The notes beneath the pieces are model-generated. The model was not told the DNA's origin. It was given only the letters and a program-made list of their open reading frames with translations, and did not search any database. Of a stretch of DNA of 64,000 nt, positions 1 to 7,715 are shown piece after piece; position 1 is the stretch's first letter, and each line of letters opens with the position of its first letter. This DNA is from Varunaivibrio sulfuroxidans (GTDB taxonomy: Bacteria > Pseudomonadota > Alphaproteobacteria > Rhodospirillales > Magnetovibrionaceae): the NCBI RefSeq assembly GCF_029318635.1, contig NZ_CP119676.1:2431001-2495000 (forward strand), written 5' to 3'. Both the position numbers and the translations under genes were made by a program.

Positions 1-387
1 CGACGGGGCCGCCGCGCCCCGGCCCAGCCAGCCGCCGCCGGCGCCGATCGCGATCAAGGCGACGGCGGCGGCCAGCCGGCGTAGTGTCGGGGCCGGCGCC
101 CAACGTTTGACGTCGTTATGCGCCGTCCCGCCCGCCGCCGTTTCTCTCAACCCCAGCATCGCCGTCATGGTCGGGCTGAGTTCCTCGTTCAAAACGGCGT
201 CGTAGCGCAGATGTAAATCCTGCTTTTGCGCGCGATAGGCCGCCACCTTGCGCGCCAGTTCGGGGCTTTTGGCGATGGCCGTTTCGATGTCGTCGCGGTC
301 CGCGCCGTCCAGTTCGCCATCGACATAGGCGTGAACCATGGCGTCGAGTATGGAGCCGTCGGAGGCGTCGTTCTTTTTGCCGTTCAT
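1..387 (-). CDS. Anti-sigma factor, partial (runs off the left edge)
   Basis: My own reading of the minus strand from the ATG at 387-385 gives 129 open codons to the window edge. The N-terminal part contains AYVDGELDGADRDD, the typical opening of short anti-sigma factors, in which a helical cytoplasmic domain holds the ECF sigma factor. A single hydrophobic, Gly/Ala-rich stretch near codons 108-125 (AAAVALIAIGAGGGWLG) looks like the membrane anchor. The start overlaps the stop of the upstream sigma gene as ATGA, so the two are probably translationally coupled. No HxxxCxxC zinc motif is visible in the part present. The sensor half lies outside the window, so the signal it detects cannot be inferred. 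Confidence 0.8.
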   Translation of the reverse strand, partial: MNGKKNDASDGSILDAMVHAYVDGELDGADRDDIETAIAKSPELARKVAAYRAQKQDLHLRYDAVLNEELSPTMTAMLGLRETAAGGTAHNDVKRWAPAPTLRRLAAAVALIAIGAGGGWLGRGAAAPS

Positions 388-899
388 TTGATCCTCCTCA
401 GTGCCGGGGCATGGCGGGTGTCTCCCTCCATCAAGATGCGCAGACGTTCGCGTCCGCGCGACAACCGCGACATCACCGTGCCCATGGGGATGTCGAGAAT
501 TTCGGAGACCTCCTTGTAGTCCATCCCCTCCAGCCCGACCAGGACGACGACCTCGCGCTGATCGAGACTGAGGGCGGCCAGGGCGCGTTCGATATCGCGG
601 ATGATGACGCCGTGTTCGGAATTTTCGGTGGCGGCGACGGTGTCATCGAGGGCCTCGTCCCAAGCATCGGTGGGCCGATTTTTCTCGCGTCGGTGGTTGT
701 TCAGATGGACGTTGTGGACAATGCTCAGAAGCCAGGCGCGCAGATTGCTGTCGCGGCGAAAAAGGTGCAACTTCTCAAGCGCGCGTTCCAGGCTTTGTTG
801 CACCAGATCGTCGGCGCGATGGATGTCGCCCGACAACAGGGCGCGGGCGTAACGCCGGACCCGGGGCAACTCGCCTGCGATGGCGTGGCGGATATCCAT
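384..899 (-). CDS. RNA polymerase ECF-type sigma factor
   Basis: This 171-residue protein has the two-domain layout of an ECF sigma factor. A region-2 helix bundle (about residues 8-75) includes DDLVQQSLERAL and LRAWLLSIVHN, and a region-4 helix-turn-helix (about 108-160) includes LSLDQREVVVLVGLEG and MGTVMSRLSRGRERL. It should direct RNA polymerase to a small stress regulon and be held inactive by the membrane anti-sigma factor that follows with a 4-bp ATGA overlap. A TATGAT hexamer on this strand at 959-954 could be a -10 element, but no matching -35 is obvious. It lies in the same direction as the secreted SnoaL-like gene upstream, from which a strong hairpin separates it. The exact ECF group cannot be assigned by eye. 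Confidence 0.9.
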   Translation of the reverse strand: MDIRHAIAGELPRVRRYARALLSGDIHRADDLVQQSLERALEKLHLFRRDSNLRAWLLSIVHNVHLNNHRREKNRPTDAWDEALDDTVAATENSEHGVIIRDIERALAALSLDQREVVVLVGLEGMDYKEVSEILDIPMGTVMSRLSRGRERLRILMEGDTRHAPALRRIK

Positions 900-974
900 G
901 TCGAAGGGTCCTTATCACCGCTTTCGAGCGCTATCTCGGCCCGTGGCGGAGCGATCATAACGCATCTCGCCGAC

Positions 975-1015
975 GGCGTCTCCCGGTCTGAATTGTCGCG
1001 AGACCGGAAGACGCC
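975..1015 (-). terminator. Intergenic hairpin between the SnoaL-like gene and the sigma gene
   Basis: Two 15-nt arms (975-989 and 1001-1015) pair with a single C/A mismatch around an 11-nt loop. No T-run follows on either strand, so this may be an attenuator, an mRNA stabiliser or a Rho-independent-like end for the upstream gene. Confidence 0.5.
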
Positions 1016-1054
1016 CCGGGGAGAGATCGTGAACGGCGGCTTTCGTCGGCGCGC

Positions 1055-1507
1055 TTAGTACGCCGTCAGCTTGGGGTCGATCTGCCAGATTTCATCGACC
1101 AACCGTTCGCCGCGATAGACCAGCACATAGCGCACCGGAATGGTTTTATTGCCGGCGAACTTGACCCGCGCCACCACGGTCGCGCCCTGCGCGTTGGCGC
1201 CTTGGGAAATATCGATCACCTCGGCGTGCATTTTACCCTGTCCCTTGGTGAACTTCGTCCACACTTGGGCGATGCTGTCCGCCCCGGTGTAGGCGCCGTC
1301 GAGGGGACCGCCGACCCACTGGAAAAGGGCGTCCTTGGCGTAATGGGATTTCAGCGCGGCGATATCCCCCGCGGCGATGGCCTGAAAATGCGCTTCGGCC
1401 ATGTCCGTGGCGCTCATGCCCATGGCGTCGTCGGCGAAGGCGTTGGACAGCGGCGCGCCCAGGGCGGCGGCGACGGTGGCGGTGGCGAGGATATGTTTCA
1501 TGTTCAT
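1055..1507 (-). CDS. Exported SnoaL-like / NTF2-fold protein
   Basis: The 150-residue product begins with a Sec signal peptide (MNMKHILATATVAAALGAPLSNAFA, cleavage expected near residue 25). A single alpha+beta domain follows with the pattern of the SnoaL/NTF2 superfamily: MAEAHFQAIAAGDIAAL, then ALFQWVGGPLDGAYTG, with a strand-rich C-terminus ending DEIWQIDPKL. AAGGA lies just upstream of the start. Members of this fold range from hydrolases and isomerases to non-catalytic binding proteins, so no reaction can be assigned. It is the first gene of a same-strand run leading to the sigma/anti-sigma pair and could be either a target of that sigma factor or a signal-related periplasmic protein. 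That link is inferred from position only. Confidence 0.75.
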   Translation of the reverse strand: MNMKHILATATVAAALGAPLSNAFADDAMGMSATDMAEAHFQAIAAGDIAALKSHYAKDALFQWVGGPLDGAYTGADSIAQVWTKFTKGQGKMHAEVIDISQGANAQGATVVARVKFAGNKTIPVRYVLVYRGERLVDEIWQIDPKLTAY

Positions 1508-1533
1508 CGAAGGATTTCCTTGATCAGGTTAAC

Positions 1534-1560
1534 GGCGGAACATCCGCCTCTATAGGGGTA
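1534..1560 (-). promoter_or_regulatory. Inverted repeat and partial TACCCCTATA motif before the SnoaL-like gene
   Basis: Upstream of the start lies GGCGGA-ACA-TCCGCC (1534-1548), a perfect 6-bp-arm inverted repeat. Directly next to it on the minus strand is TACCCCTATAGAGG (1560-1547), which resembles one half of CsoR-family operators. Both are candidate operator sites; a -10-like TATAGA falls inside the second. Confidence 0.35.
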
Positions 1561-1863
1561 AACACGCCCACGCCGGTTTTATTCCCAAGAGGAGATATTT
1601 TTTTTTGTTTCTTCGATCCGCCGTTGGGAATAGGGGGGGGGGATAATCCTTGCCTTTTTTTAGGGCGCGGGTTAAGTCAGGGGTGGTTTTCTTCAGGGTT
1701 GAGCCGATGAACGCAATTTTCACGATCGCGAAAGTACGCAAGAACGATGTGACGGTTCCGTCGCGTGCGCGTGTGTTCGCCGCCTTGACGACGACCAAAC
1801 CGGCGACGGTGAAAACTCAAACCGCACCTTAGGCGGGCCGGTTCGCATAAACGTGAACGAAAC
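1561..1863. other. Intergenic stretch with homopolymer runs, no convincing gene
   Basis: This stretch contains a T9 run and a run of about ten G. Short open frames on both strands show no convincing ribosome-binding site or recognisable protein, so I do not call a gene. The terminator just downstream suggests that some short + strand transcript ends here. Confidence 0.5.
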
Positions 1864-1897
1864 AGGCCCGCGCAAGACGCGGGCCTTTCGTTTTTTT
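1864..1897 (+). terminator. Rho-independent terminator upstream of asd
   Basis: AGGCCCGCG-CAAGA-CGCGGGCCT forms a 9-bp perfect stem (1864-1886) followed by TTCGTTTTTTT. No recognised + strand gene precedes it, so it may end a small RNA or a very short gene within about 1650-1860. Confidence 0.75.
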
Positions 1898-1943
1898 GGG
1901 GGGGCGCGTATATGCCGGCGCCATTAAAGTGGAGTAGCGATAC

Positions 1944-2969
1944 ATGGGATACAAGATTGCAGTCGTCGGGGCGACGGGGAATGTCGGACGCGAGATTCTG
2001 AATATCCTCGCGGAGAGAAATTTTCCCGCCGACGAGGTGGTGGCGTTGGCGTCGAGTCGCTCCGTCGGGCGTGAGATATCAATGGGCGAGGACGACGTGC
2101 TCAAGGTCCAGGACCTGGCGACGTTCGATTTTTCCGGTACCGATATCGTGCTGTCGTCCCCCGGTGCGAAGGTGTCGGCCGAGTTCGCGCCTAGGGCCGC
2201 CGCCGCCGGGGCTGTGGTGATCGACAACACCTCGCACTTTCGCACCGACCCCGACGTTCCCCTGGTGGTGCCCGAGGTCAATCCCGGTGCGATCGCGGGC
2301 TATACCAAAAAGGGCATCATCGCCAATCCCAATTGTTCGACGATCCAATTGGTGGTGGCTTTGAAGCCGCTTCATGATCTGGCGCGCATTCGACGTGTCG
2401 TGGTGGCGACCTACCAGTCGGTGTCGGGCGGCGGTAAGGACGCTATGGATGAACTGTTCAATCAGACCCGCGGCATTTACATGAACGATCCCGCCCACAA
2501 ACATCAAAACAAGTTCACCAAGCAGATCGCCTTTAATGTGATCCCTCACATCGATATCTTCATGGACGACGGCGCGACCAAGGAAGAGTGGAAAATGATG
2601 GTCGAAACCAAGAAAATTCTCGACCCCAAGATTAAACTCACGGCGACCTGCGTGCGGGTTCCCGTCTTTGTCGGTCATGGCGAGGCGGTAAACGTGGAAT
2701 TCGAAACCCCGTTTGATGAAGATCAGGCGCGCGAGGCCTTGCGCGCCGCGCCGGGCGTCTCGGTGATCGATCATCGCGCCGACGAAGGCTATGTCACCCC
2801 GGTCGAGTGCGCCGGCGAGGACGCGGTTTACGTCAGTCGCCTGCGCGCCGACCCCACGATGGATAACGCCCTCAACATGTGGGTGGTCTCGGACAATCTG
2901 CGCAAGGGCGCGGCGCTCAACACGGTGCAGATCGCCGAGGTTCTGGCGGCGGATTATCTGGGCGCATGA
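1944..2969 (+). CDS. asd: Aspartate-semialdehyde dehydrogenase
   Basis: This enzyme reduces aspartyl phosphate to aspartate semialdehyde with NADPH, the branch point to lysine/diaminopimelate, threonine and methionine. The 341-residue length is normal. The N-terminal nucleotide fold starts with AVVGATGNVG (residues 6-15), the catalytic cysteine is C131 in NPNCSTIQ, and the later VRVPVFVGHGEAV segment carries substrate-binding residues of the family. The ATG is preceded by GTGGAG. The gene stands alone between a terminator and a convergent response regulator and is complete with no anomalies. Confidence 0.97.
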   Translation: MGYKIAVVGATGNVGREILNILAERNFPADEVVALASSRSVGREISMGEDDVLKVQDLATFDFSGTDIVLSSPGAKVSAEFAPRAAAAGAVVIDNTSHFRTDPDVPLVVPEVNPGAIAGYTKKGIIANPNCSTIQLVVALKPLHDLARIRRVVVATYQSVSGGGKDAMDELFNQTRGIYMNDPAHKHQNKFTKQIAFNVIPHIDIFMDDGATKEEWKMMVETKKILDPKIKLTATCVRVPVFVGHGEAVNVEFETPFDEDQAREALRAAPGVSVIDHRADEGYVTPVECAGEDAVYVSRLRADPTMDNALNMWVVSDNLRKGAALNTVQIAEVLAADYLGA

Positions 2970-2979
2970 ATACCCGCCC

Positions 2980-3642
2980 TCATGGGTGATTAGGGTCCCG
3001 TCCCTTTTGGGGTGGGGCCTTAATTTTTTGCTGTTCTCCGTCTTCGTCGGGCCGGTCGTCGTCGGGGTTGAATAAGGCGTTGATGTCTGATTGTTTTAGG
3101 GCGTCGTCGGGGGCGACCGAACTGAGCCAGTCCTTACGCCGTTCATCCGTGATGCTGTGGTCCTTACGCCTGCGGTCGGGACCGAAATAATGCCCCACGC
3201 GCACGAACGGTCTGGGCCGTTCGATGACCGCACGAATACGGGAAAACAGCCCTTTGGCCGAAAAGGGCTTGACCAAAAATTCAGTGACGCCGGCGTTGCG
3301 CGCCGCCGACAGGCGCCAATATTCACCATATCCGGAAATCATGATGATCGGAACGAAAGGGTTGGTGCTGTCGGGGGATGTTCGGACAATCTTAGTGAAT
3401 TCGACACCATCGAGTGGCGTCATTTCCCAATCGAGAAGGATGATGTCGGGGGTGAAAACCTGAAGGCGCGTAAGCGCCTCGCCGCCGTCGGATGCCTCAC
3501 GGATATCTCTTGCGCCTAAGGTAAAGAGAACCTGACGAATAATAGAGCGCATAAACGCGTTGTCTTCGACAATCAGAAAACTGATGTTATTTAAATATTC
3601 GCTCTGATCCGAAACGGATGACTTGGATATTTTTTTTGTCAT
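2980..3642 (-). CDS. Receiver-domain response regulator with FGPDRRR tail
   Basis: A CheY-like receiver domain occupies about residues 18-140. The acidic pocket is E26/D27, the phospho-acceptor is D71 in LLDWEM, and the conserved lysine is in FLVKPF. Downstream is a linker, GHYFGPDRRRKD, and a low-complexity charged tail; no DNA-binding or enzymatic output domain is visible. It is therefore likely a single-domain relay or docking regulator. I chose the ATG at 3642 rather than the TTG two codons earlier; neither has a clear ribosome-binding site. The gene 320 bp upstream encodes a close paralogue with the same tail motif. No histidine kinase is adjacent, so the partner must be encoded elsewhere. 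Confidence 0.88.
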   Translation of the reverse strand: MTKKISKSSVSDQSEYLNNISFLIVEDNAFMRSIIRQVLFTLGARDIREASDGGEALTRLQVFTPDIILLDWEMTPLDGVEFTKIVRTSPDSTNPFVPIIMISGYGEYWRLSAARNAGVTEFLVKPFSAKGLFSRIRAVIERPRPFVRVGHYFGPDRRRKDHSITDERRKDWLSSVAPDDALKQSDINALFNPDDDRPDEDGEQQKIKAPPQKGRDPNHP

Positions 3643-3958
3643 TTTCAATAAAATTCACTTTTGTGAATGACGTTATATTTATGACAAATCAGATGCTTCG
3701 GCAAGGAAAAGTATTGGTGTGAACTTTTTCTGGGAATGAATTTTGTGGATGGTATTTTATGCGTCTCCCGTGGAGATAAAAATCTAATTTACGGAGCCCA
3801 CGGGGCGGGGTGGGGCCGCGGTCGCCGTGCACAAAGTCTTCCCCGGCGAAGCGGTTTGGTGTCGCCTGGGTTCATCGACGGCCATGCGTCGCACCATTGA
3901 GCGCCGCCCCACTGATCCGATGGTGAAGTCGGTCCCGTCCCCGGAAAATATACGCCCC
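3643..3958. other. Gap between the two response regulators
   Basis: The part nearest the downstream regulator is AT-rich and contains ATTCAC-TTTT-GTGAAT (3653-3668), a short inverted repeat 10 bp before its start that could be an operator. The rest shows nothing recognisable. Confidence 0.45.
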
Positions 3959-4528
3959 TCATCCCGGAGGAGAGGGGTGCGGGGTGTTTGCGGCTTCATC
4001 GTCACCGCTGAGAAAATCGGAGCCGACGATCTCCGCGCGTCGATCGGGTCCTTTGAAGGGAAGGTTGCGGCGTCTGCGATCGGGGCCGAAATAAATTTGG
4101 GTGCGCACGAAGTTCCGCGGCCTCTCTATAACGGCCTGAATGCGGCTGAACAGGCGTTGCGCGGAAACGGGTTTGACTAAAAACTCGTTTACCCCGGCGT
4201 CACGGGCGTCCATGACGTGCTGAAAAGCGGAATATCCGGTCATCATGATGATCGGCAGGAACGGGTTCGGGCTATCCTCGCCTCTGCGGATGAACTGGGT
4301 AAACTCGATCCCGTCCAGCGGCGTCATGCGCCAATCCAAGATGACGATATCGGGCGTTACGACTTTCAACAATTTCAGGGCGTCCGCCCCATCGGTGGCT
4401 TCATGGATGGTCTCGGCGCCCAAAGAAGAGAGGATGCGCCGGACGATCGTGCGCATGAAGTCGTTGTCGTCAACAACGAGGAAGCTAATCCTTTTGAGGT
4501 ATTCCGTCGCCATCTCCGTCCGTTCCAT
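3959..4528 (-). CDS. Receiver-domain response regulator, paralogue of the 2980-3642 gene
   Basis: The 189-residue protein is a single receiver domain. The acidic residues are D20/D21, the phospho-acceptor is D65 in VILDWRMTPLDG, and the conserved lysine lies in FLVKPVSAQRLFSRI. It is followed by the tail IYFGPDRRRRN and a second GPDRR copy. Roughly half of the residues match the neighbouring downstream regulator, including the unusual DW.MTPLDG.EFT segment, so the pair probably arose by tandem duplication. The C-terminus is short and Pro-rich with no output domain. An internal ATG (residue 6) is an alternative start. The cognate kinase and target are unknown. Confidence 0.88.
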   Translation of the reverse strand: MERTEMATEYLKRISFLVVDDNDFMRTIVRRILSSLGAETIHEATDGADALKLLKVVTPDIVILDWRMTPLDGIEFTQFIRRGEDSPNPFLPIIMMTGYSAFQHVMDARDAGVNEFLVKPVSAQRLFSRIQAVIERPRNFVRTQIYFGPDRRRRNLPFKGPDRRAEIVGSDFLSGDDEAANTPHPSPPG

Positions 4529-4834
4529 TGCCCCATGCCGCGCAATCGCCCCATGCCGCGCAAGGCGCGCGGGGCGCTAAAAGTCGAACACGTTCGACCG
4601 CCACCCGAAAATTACCGAGAACCGAGATACATACCCGTTCGAGGGTAAGTCCATGACGACCAATACGCAACCTTGCCAAGGGAAAACTTCACACGTATCG
4701 TATGTTGCAGGTGCGAAATTCGCAGGGGGCGATACTCCGGTCGATGCGCGGAACCTTTGCTGGGGGCGTTCGAACGGTGGGTCTTTCGGTCCGCCCTCCG
4801 CGCGCCGAGGTTTGTTTTATTGGAGAACGCACGA
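4529..4834. repeat. Intergenic region with an 18-bp tandem duplication
   Basis: Two adjacent 18-bp units at 4530-4547 and 4548-4565 (GCCCCATGCCGCGCAATC and the same with AAGG at its end) differ at two positions. The rest of the divergent intergenic region before mcl2 holds no gene I can support. Confidence 0.6.
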
Positions 4835-5743
4835 ATGCCCGCTTCCGCCCGTCCTCGTTCCCGTCCTCGCCGTAGCGTCCTTTATATGCCGGGATCTAAT
4901 GCCCGGGCTTTGGAGAAAGGGCGCACCCTGCCTGCCGACGCCTTGATTTTGGATTTGGAGGACGCGGTGGCCCCGGACGCCAAGGTGGAAGCGCGTGAGC
5001 GGGTGGTGGGCGCACTTGGCGCTGGTGGCTATGGGGCGCGGGAAATCGTCGTGCGCACCAATGCGTTGGACACGTCCTGGGGGTATGGCGACGCGGTGGC
5101 GGTGGCGGGGTCGGGGGCGGATGCGCTTTTGCTGCCCAAGGTCGAAAGCGCCGACGCCGTGCGTCAGGCGGAACGGATATTGAGCGCCGCCGGCGCACCC
5201 GAGACAACGGCGATCTGGTGTATGATGGAAACGCCGCGCGGAATTTTGCACGTCGAGGAAATCGCGGCGGCGAGTCCAAGGGTCGCCTGCCTGGTGATGG
5301 GAACGTCCGATCTGGCGAAGGACTTGCACGCCGCGCACACCCGCCACCGTACGCCGATGATCACCGCCCTGGGACTGTGCCTACTGGCGGCGCGGGCCCA
5401 CGGCTTGGCGATCGTCGATGGCGTGCACTTGGATTTGGACGACGACGAGGGTTTCGAGCGCGCCTGCGTTCAGGGCCGGGATCTGGGGTTCGACGGCAAG
5501 ACCTTGATCCATCCCAGGACAATCGCGGTGGCGAACCGGGTGTTCGCCCCGTCGCCGGAAGACGTGTTGTGGTCGCGGCGCATGATCGACGCCTTCGACG
5601 CCGCCCGCGCCGCGGGTCAGGGGGTCGCCGTGCTCGACGGCAAGTTAATCGAGAGCCTGCATGTCGTCGAGGCGAAGCGCCTGGTCGCCCTGGCGGAACA
5701 GATCACGGCCCGAGGGGACGGGGCCCGAGGGGACGGCGTATGA
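4835..5743 (+). CDS. mcl2: CoA-ester lyase family protein, probable (3S)-malyl-CoA thioesterase
   Basis: This HpcH/HpaI-type TIM-barrel protein has 302 residues from the ATG at 4835, which has TGGAGA upstream; the longer open frame before it has no support. It starts RSVLYMPGSNARALEKG and carries LDLEDAV, WCMMETPRGI, VMGTSDLAKDL and GFDGKTLIHP. These match the second malyl-CoA lyase homologue of Rhodobacter, which hydrolyses (3S)-malyl-CoA to malate, better than Mcl1 itself. The next gene, a mesaconyl-CoA hydratase, overlaps by ATGA, which supports a role in the ethylmalonyl-CoA pathway. A citryl-CoA lyase-like activity cannot be excluded. The last codons contain a 14-bp tandem duplication encoding ARGDGARGDG. 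Confidence 0.85.
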   Translation: MPASARPRSRPRRSVLYMPGSNARALEKGRTLPADALILDLEDAVAPDAKVEARERVVGALGAGGYGAREIVVRTNALDTSWGYGDAVAVAGSGADALLLPKVESADAVRQAERILSAAGAPETTAIWCMMETPRGILHVEEIAAASPRVACLVMGTSDLAKDLHAAHTRHRTPMITALGLCLLAARAHGLAIVDGVHLDLDDDEGFERACVQGRDLGFDGKTLIHPRTIAVANRVFAPSPEDVLWSRRMIDAFDAARAAGQGVAVLDGKLIESLHVVEAKRLVALAEQITARGDGARGDGV

Positions 5744-6801
5744 CGGTGGTGAAAACCGACGGCGGAAATTTTTTCGAGGATTTTGAGGTCGGCCGCGAAC
5801 TGTTGCACGCCACGCCGCGCACGGTGACGGAAGGCGACGTCGCGCTGTACACGGCCCTTTATGGACCGCGCTTCGCACCCCAGTCCTCGGACATTTTCGC
5901 CATGGACATGGGCTTCGAGGCCGCCCCGATCGACGATTGGTTGGTTTTTCATATCGTTTTCGCCCGTTCCGTGCCGGACATCTCGTTGAATGCGGTGGCC
6001 AACCTGGGCTATGGCGAGGGGCGTTTCGGGGCGGTGGTCTACCCCGGCGACACTCTGTCGGCGCGCTCACGGGTCATTGGGGTGAAGGAAAATTCCAATC
6101 GCAAGACCGGCATCGTCTATGTGCGCACCACCGGCGAGAACCAACGCGGCGAGGCGGTGCTCGAATACGTTCGTTGGGTGATGGTGCGCAAGCGCGACGC
6201 GGCGTCAACCGCCCCCGAAACCATCGTTCCCGAACTGGCCGAGTCTGTCGGGTTGGACGCCCTGCATGTCCCCGAAGGCTTGAATTTCGGCGGCTATCAC
6301 CTGGGTGCGGCGGGCAGTCCCCACGTGTGGGACGATTATCGGGTTGGCGAAAAAATAGACCACGTCGATGGCGTGACGGTCGAGGAGGCCGAGCATCAGA
6401 TGGCGACCCGGCTCTATCAAAACACGGCGCGGGTCCATTTCAATCAGCACCTTGAAAAGGACGGTCGTTTCGCCCGGCGGCTGGTTTACGGCGGCCATGT
6501 CATCAGTCTGACCCGCGCCCTGAGCTTCAACGGCTTGGCCAACGCCTTTAAGGTTGTCGCCCTGAACGGGGGGCGGCATGTCTCGCCTCTGTTCGCAGGA
6601 CATACCGTCTATGCGTGGAGCGAGGTTCTCGATAAATTCGAGTTGCCCGGTCGCGAGGATGTCGGCGCCCTGCGTCTGCGCACGACCGGGGTGAAAGACC
6701 GTTGTTGCGGGGATTTTCCCTTTAAATCGGATGACGGCGCATACGACCCTTCGGTTGTCCTCGACGTGGACTACACGGCTTTGATGGCGCGCCGCGCCTA
6801 G
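5740..6801 (+). CDS. mch: Mesaconyl-CoA hydratase (beta-methylmalyl-CoA dehydratase)
   Basis: The ATG at 5740 overlaps the mcl2 stop (ATGA) and gives a 353-residue MaoC-type double hot-dog protein. Diagnostic stretches shared with the Rhodobacter enzyme include FFEDFEVGREL near the start, PDISLNAVANLGYGEG, VIGVKENSN, then GEKIDHVDGVTVEEAEH and RLVYGGHVISL in the second half. It interconverts mesaconyl-C1-CoA and beta-methylmalyl-CoA, the step before cleavage to glyoxylate and propionyl-CoA in the ethylmalonyl-CoA pathway of acetate assimilation. An alternative, much earlier start in the same frame runs through mcl2 and is rejected. The gene is complete. Confidence 0.92.
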   Translation: MTVVKTDGGNFFEDFEVGRELLHATPRTVTEGDVALYTALYGPRFAPQSSDIFAMDMGFEAAPIDDWLVFHIVFARSVPDISLNAVANLGYGEGRFGAVVYPGDTLSARSRVIGVKENSNRKTGIVYVRTTGENQRGEAVLEYVRWVMVRKRDAASTAPETIVPELAESVGLDALHVPEGLNFGGYHLGAAGSPHVWDDYRVGEKIDHVDGVTVEEAEHQMATRLYQNTARVHFNQHLEKDGRFARRLVYGGHVISLTRALSFNGLANAFKVVALNGGRHVSPLFAGHTVYAWSEVLDKFELPGREDVGALRLRTTGVKDRCCGDFPFKSDDGAYDPSVVLDVDYTALMARRA

Positions 6802-6831
6802 GGGGAGAAGGTTTTTTTAGAGGCGGGCACG

Positions 6832-6859
6832 TTGACTTGCGCCCCGTCGTCGCTAAAGT
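6832..6859 (+). promoter_or_regulatory. Putative sigma-70 promoter of the sdh operon
   Basis: TTGACT (6832-6837) is followed after 16 bp by TAAAGT (6854-6859). It lies about 75 bp before the sdhC start and just ahead of a hairpin. Confidence 0.5.
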
Positions 6860-6867
6860 GCTTCAAT

Positions 6868-6892
6868 CGTTGTTTGATTCGAGCAAACAACG
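6868..6892 (+). promoter_or_regulatory. Hairpin/inverted repeat in the sdh leader
   Basis: CGTTGTTTG-ATTCGAG-CAAACAACG is a perfect 9-bp inverted repeat with a 7-nt loop, placed between the predicted transcription start and sdhC. It could be an operator or a leader RNA structure. Confidence 0.6.
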
Positions 6893-6931
6893 CCAATATC
6901 ACCCGGTTCCAATCTCGTAAAGGCCGATTCC

Positions 6932-7327
6932 ATGGCAAGCCAAAACCGTCCACTTTCGCCGCATCTTCAAATTTATCGCCCGCAGATCACCTCGATACTC
7001 TCGATCGCCCACCGCATGACCGGCCTGACCCTGACCCTGGGCGCCTTGCTGCTGACCTATTGGCTGTCGGCGGGGGCCTATGGTCCCGAGGCCTTCGCGC
7101 GGGCGCAGGAATTTTTGCAGAGCTGGTTCGGTCGTATCGTGTTGCTCGGCTTCACCTTCTCGCTATTTTATCACCTTTGTAACGGCATTCGCCATCTCGG
7201 CTGGGATATCGGCATGGGATTCGATTTGTGGAAGTTGCGGGTCTCCGGCTTGGTTGTGGTGGCGGCGTCATGCTGCCTGACGGTCCTAAGCTGGTTGTTC
7301 GCCTATGGACATTTGGGGAAATTGTAA
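6932..7327 (+). CDS. sdhC: Succinate dehydrogenase cytochrome b556 subunit
   Basis: This 131-residue membrane subunit of respiratory complex II has three hydrophobic segments (about residues 30-48, 66-82 and 100-125). The N-terminal RPLSPHLQIYRPQITSILSI and SIAHRMTG segments are typical of the family. H81 in FYHLCNGIRHLGWD is the expected heme b ligand. It anchors SdhAB and helps form the ubiquinone site with SdhD. The stop overlaps the sdhD start by one base. The frame opening at 6832 is a shadow. Confidence 0.95.
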   Translation: MASQNRPLSPHLQIYRPQITSILSIAHRMTGLTLTLGALLLTYWLSAGAYGPEAFARAQEFLQSWFGRIVLLGFTFSLFYHLCNGIRHLGWDIGMGFDLWKLRVSGLVVVAASCCLTVLSWLFAYGHLGKL

Positions 7328-7710
7328 TGGCTGAATTGCGTTCATCGCTGGGAAGGGTGCGCGGTCTCGGCTCGACCCGGGAAGGCGTTTTGCATTGGTG
7401 GTCGCAACGGATGACTTCCGTGGCCTTGGTGCCGTTGTCGCTGTGGTTCGTCTATTCGGTGATCACCCTGACCGGGGCCGATTACCAGGCGTTCCAATAC
7501 TGGCTCAGCGAGTTCGGCAACACCGTGTTCATGGTGCTGTTCATCCTGACGCTGTTTCATCACGCGCAGTTGGGCGTGCAGGTCGTGATCGAGGATTATG
7601 TCCACGGCGAAGCCTGGAAGATGGGCAGCCTGATTGCCGTTAAATACGCCGCCGTGCTGTTTGGCGCGTCGTGCATTTTCGCCGTTCTCAAGATTTCATT
7701 TGCAGGCTGA
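7327..7710 (+). CDS. sdhD: Succinate dehydrogenase membrane anchor subunit
   Basis: The 127-residue protein starts at the ATG that overlaps the sdhC stop (TAATG). It has three membrane helices (about residues 31-50, 62-84 and 100-122). Signature segments are [14 protein letters not shown] at the N-terminus and [22 protein letters not shown], where the heme-proximal histidines lie. It completes the complex II anchor, and translational coupling with sdhC is likely. The upstream extension in the same frame lies inside sdhC and is not used. Confidence 0.95.
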   Translation: MAELRSSLGRVRGLGSTREGVLHWWSQRMTSVALVPLSLWFVYSVITLTGADYQAFQYWLSEFGNTVFMVLFILTLFHHAQLGVQVVIEDYVHGEAWKMGSLIAVKYAAVLFGASCIFAVLKISFAG

Positions 7711-7715
7711 CCGAC

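Noticed and set aside
1650-1832. 60-codon + strand frame before the terminator upstream of asd
   Set aside because: The terminator position is suggestive, but the peptide has no ribosome-binding site or similarity that I can recognise.
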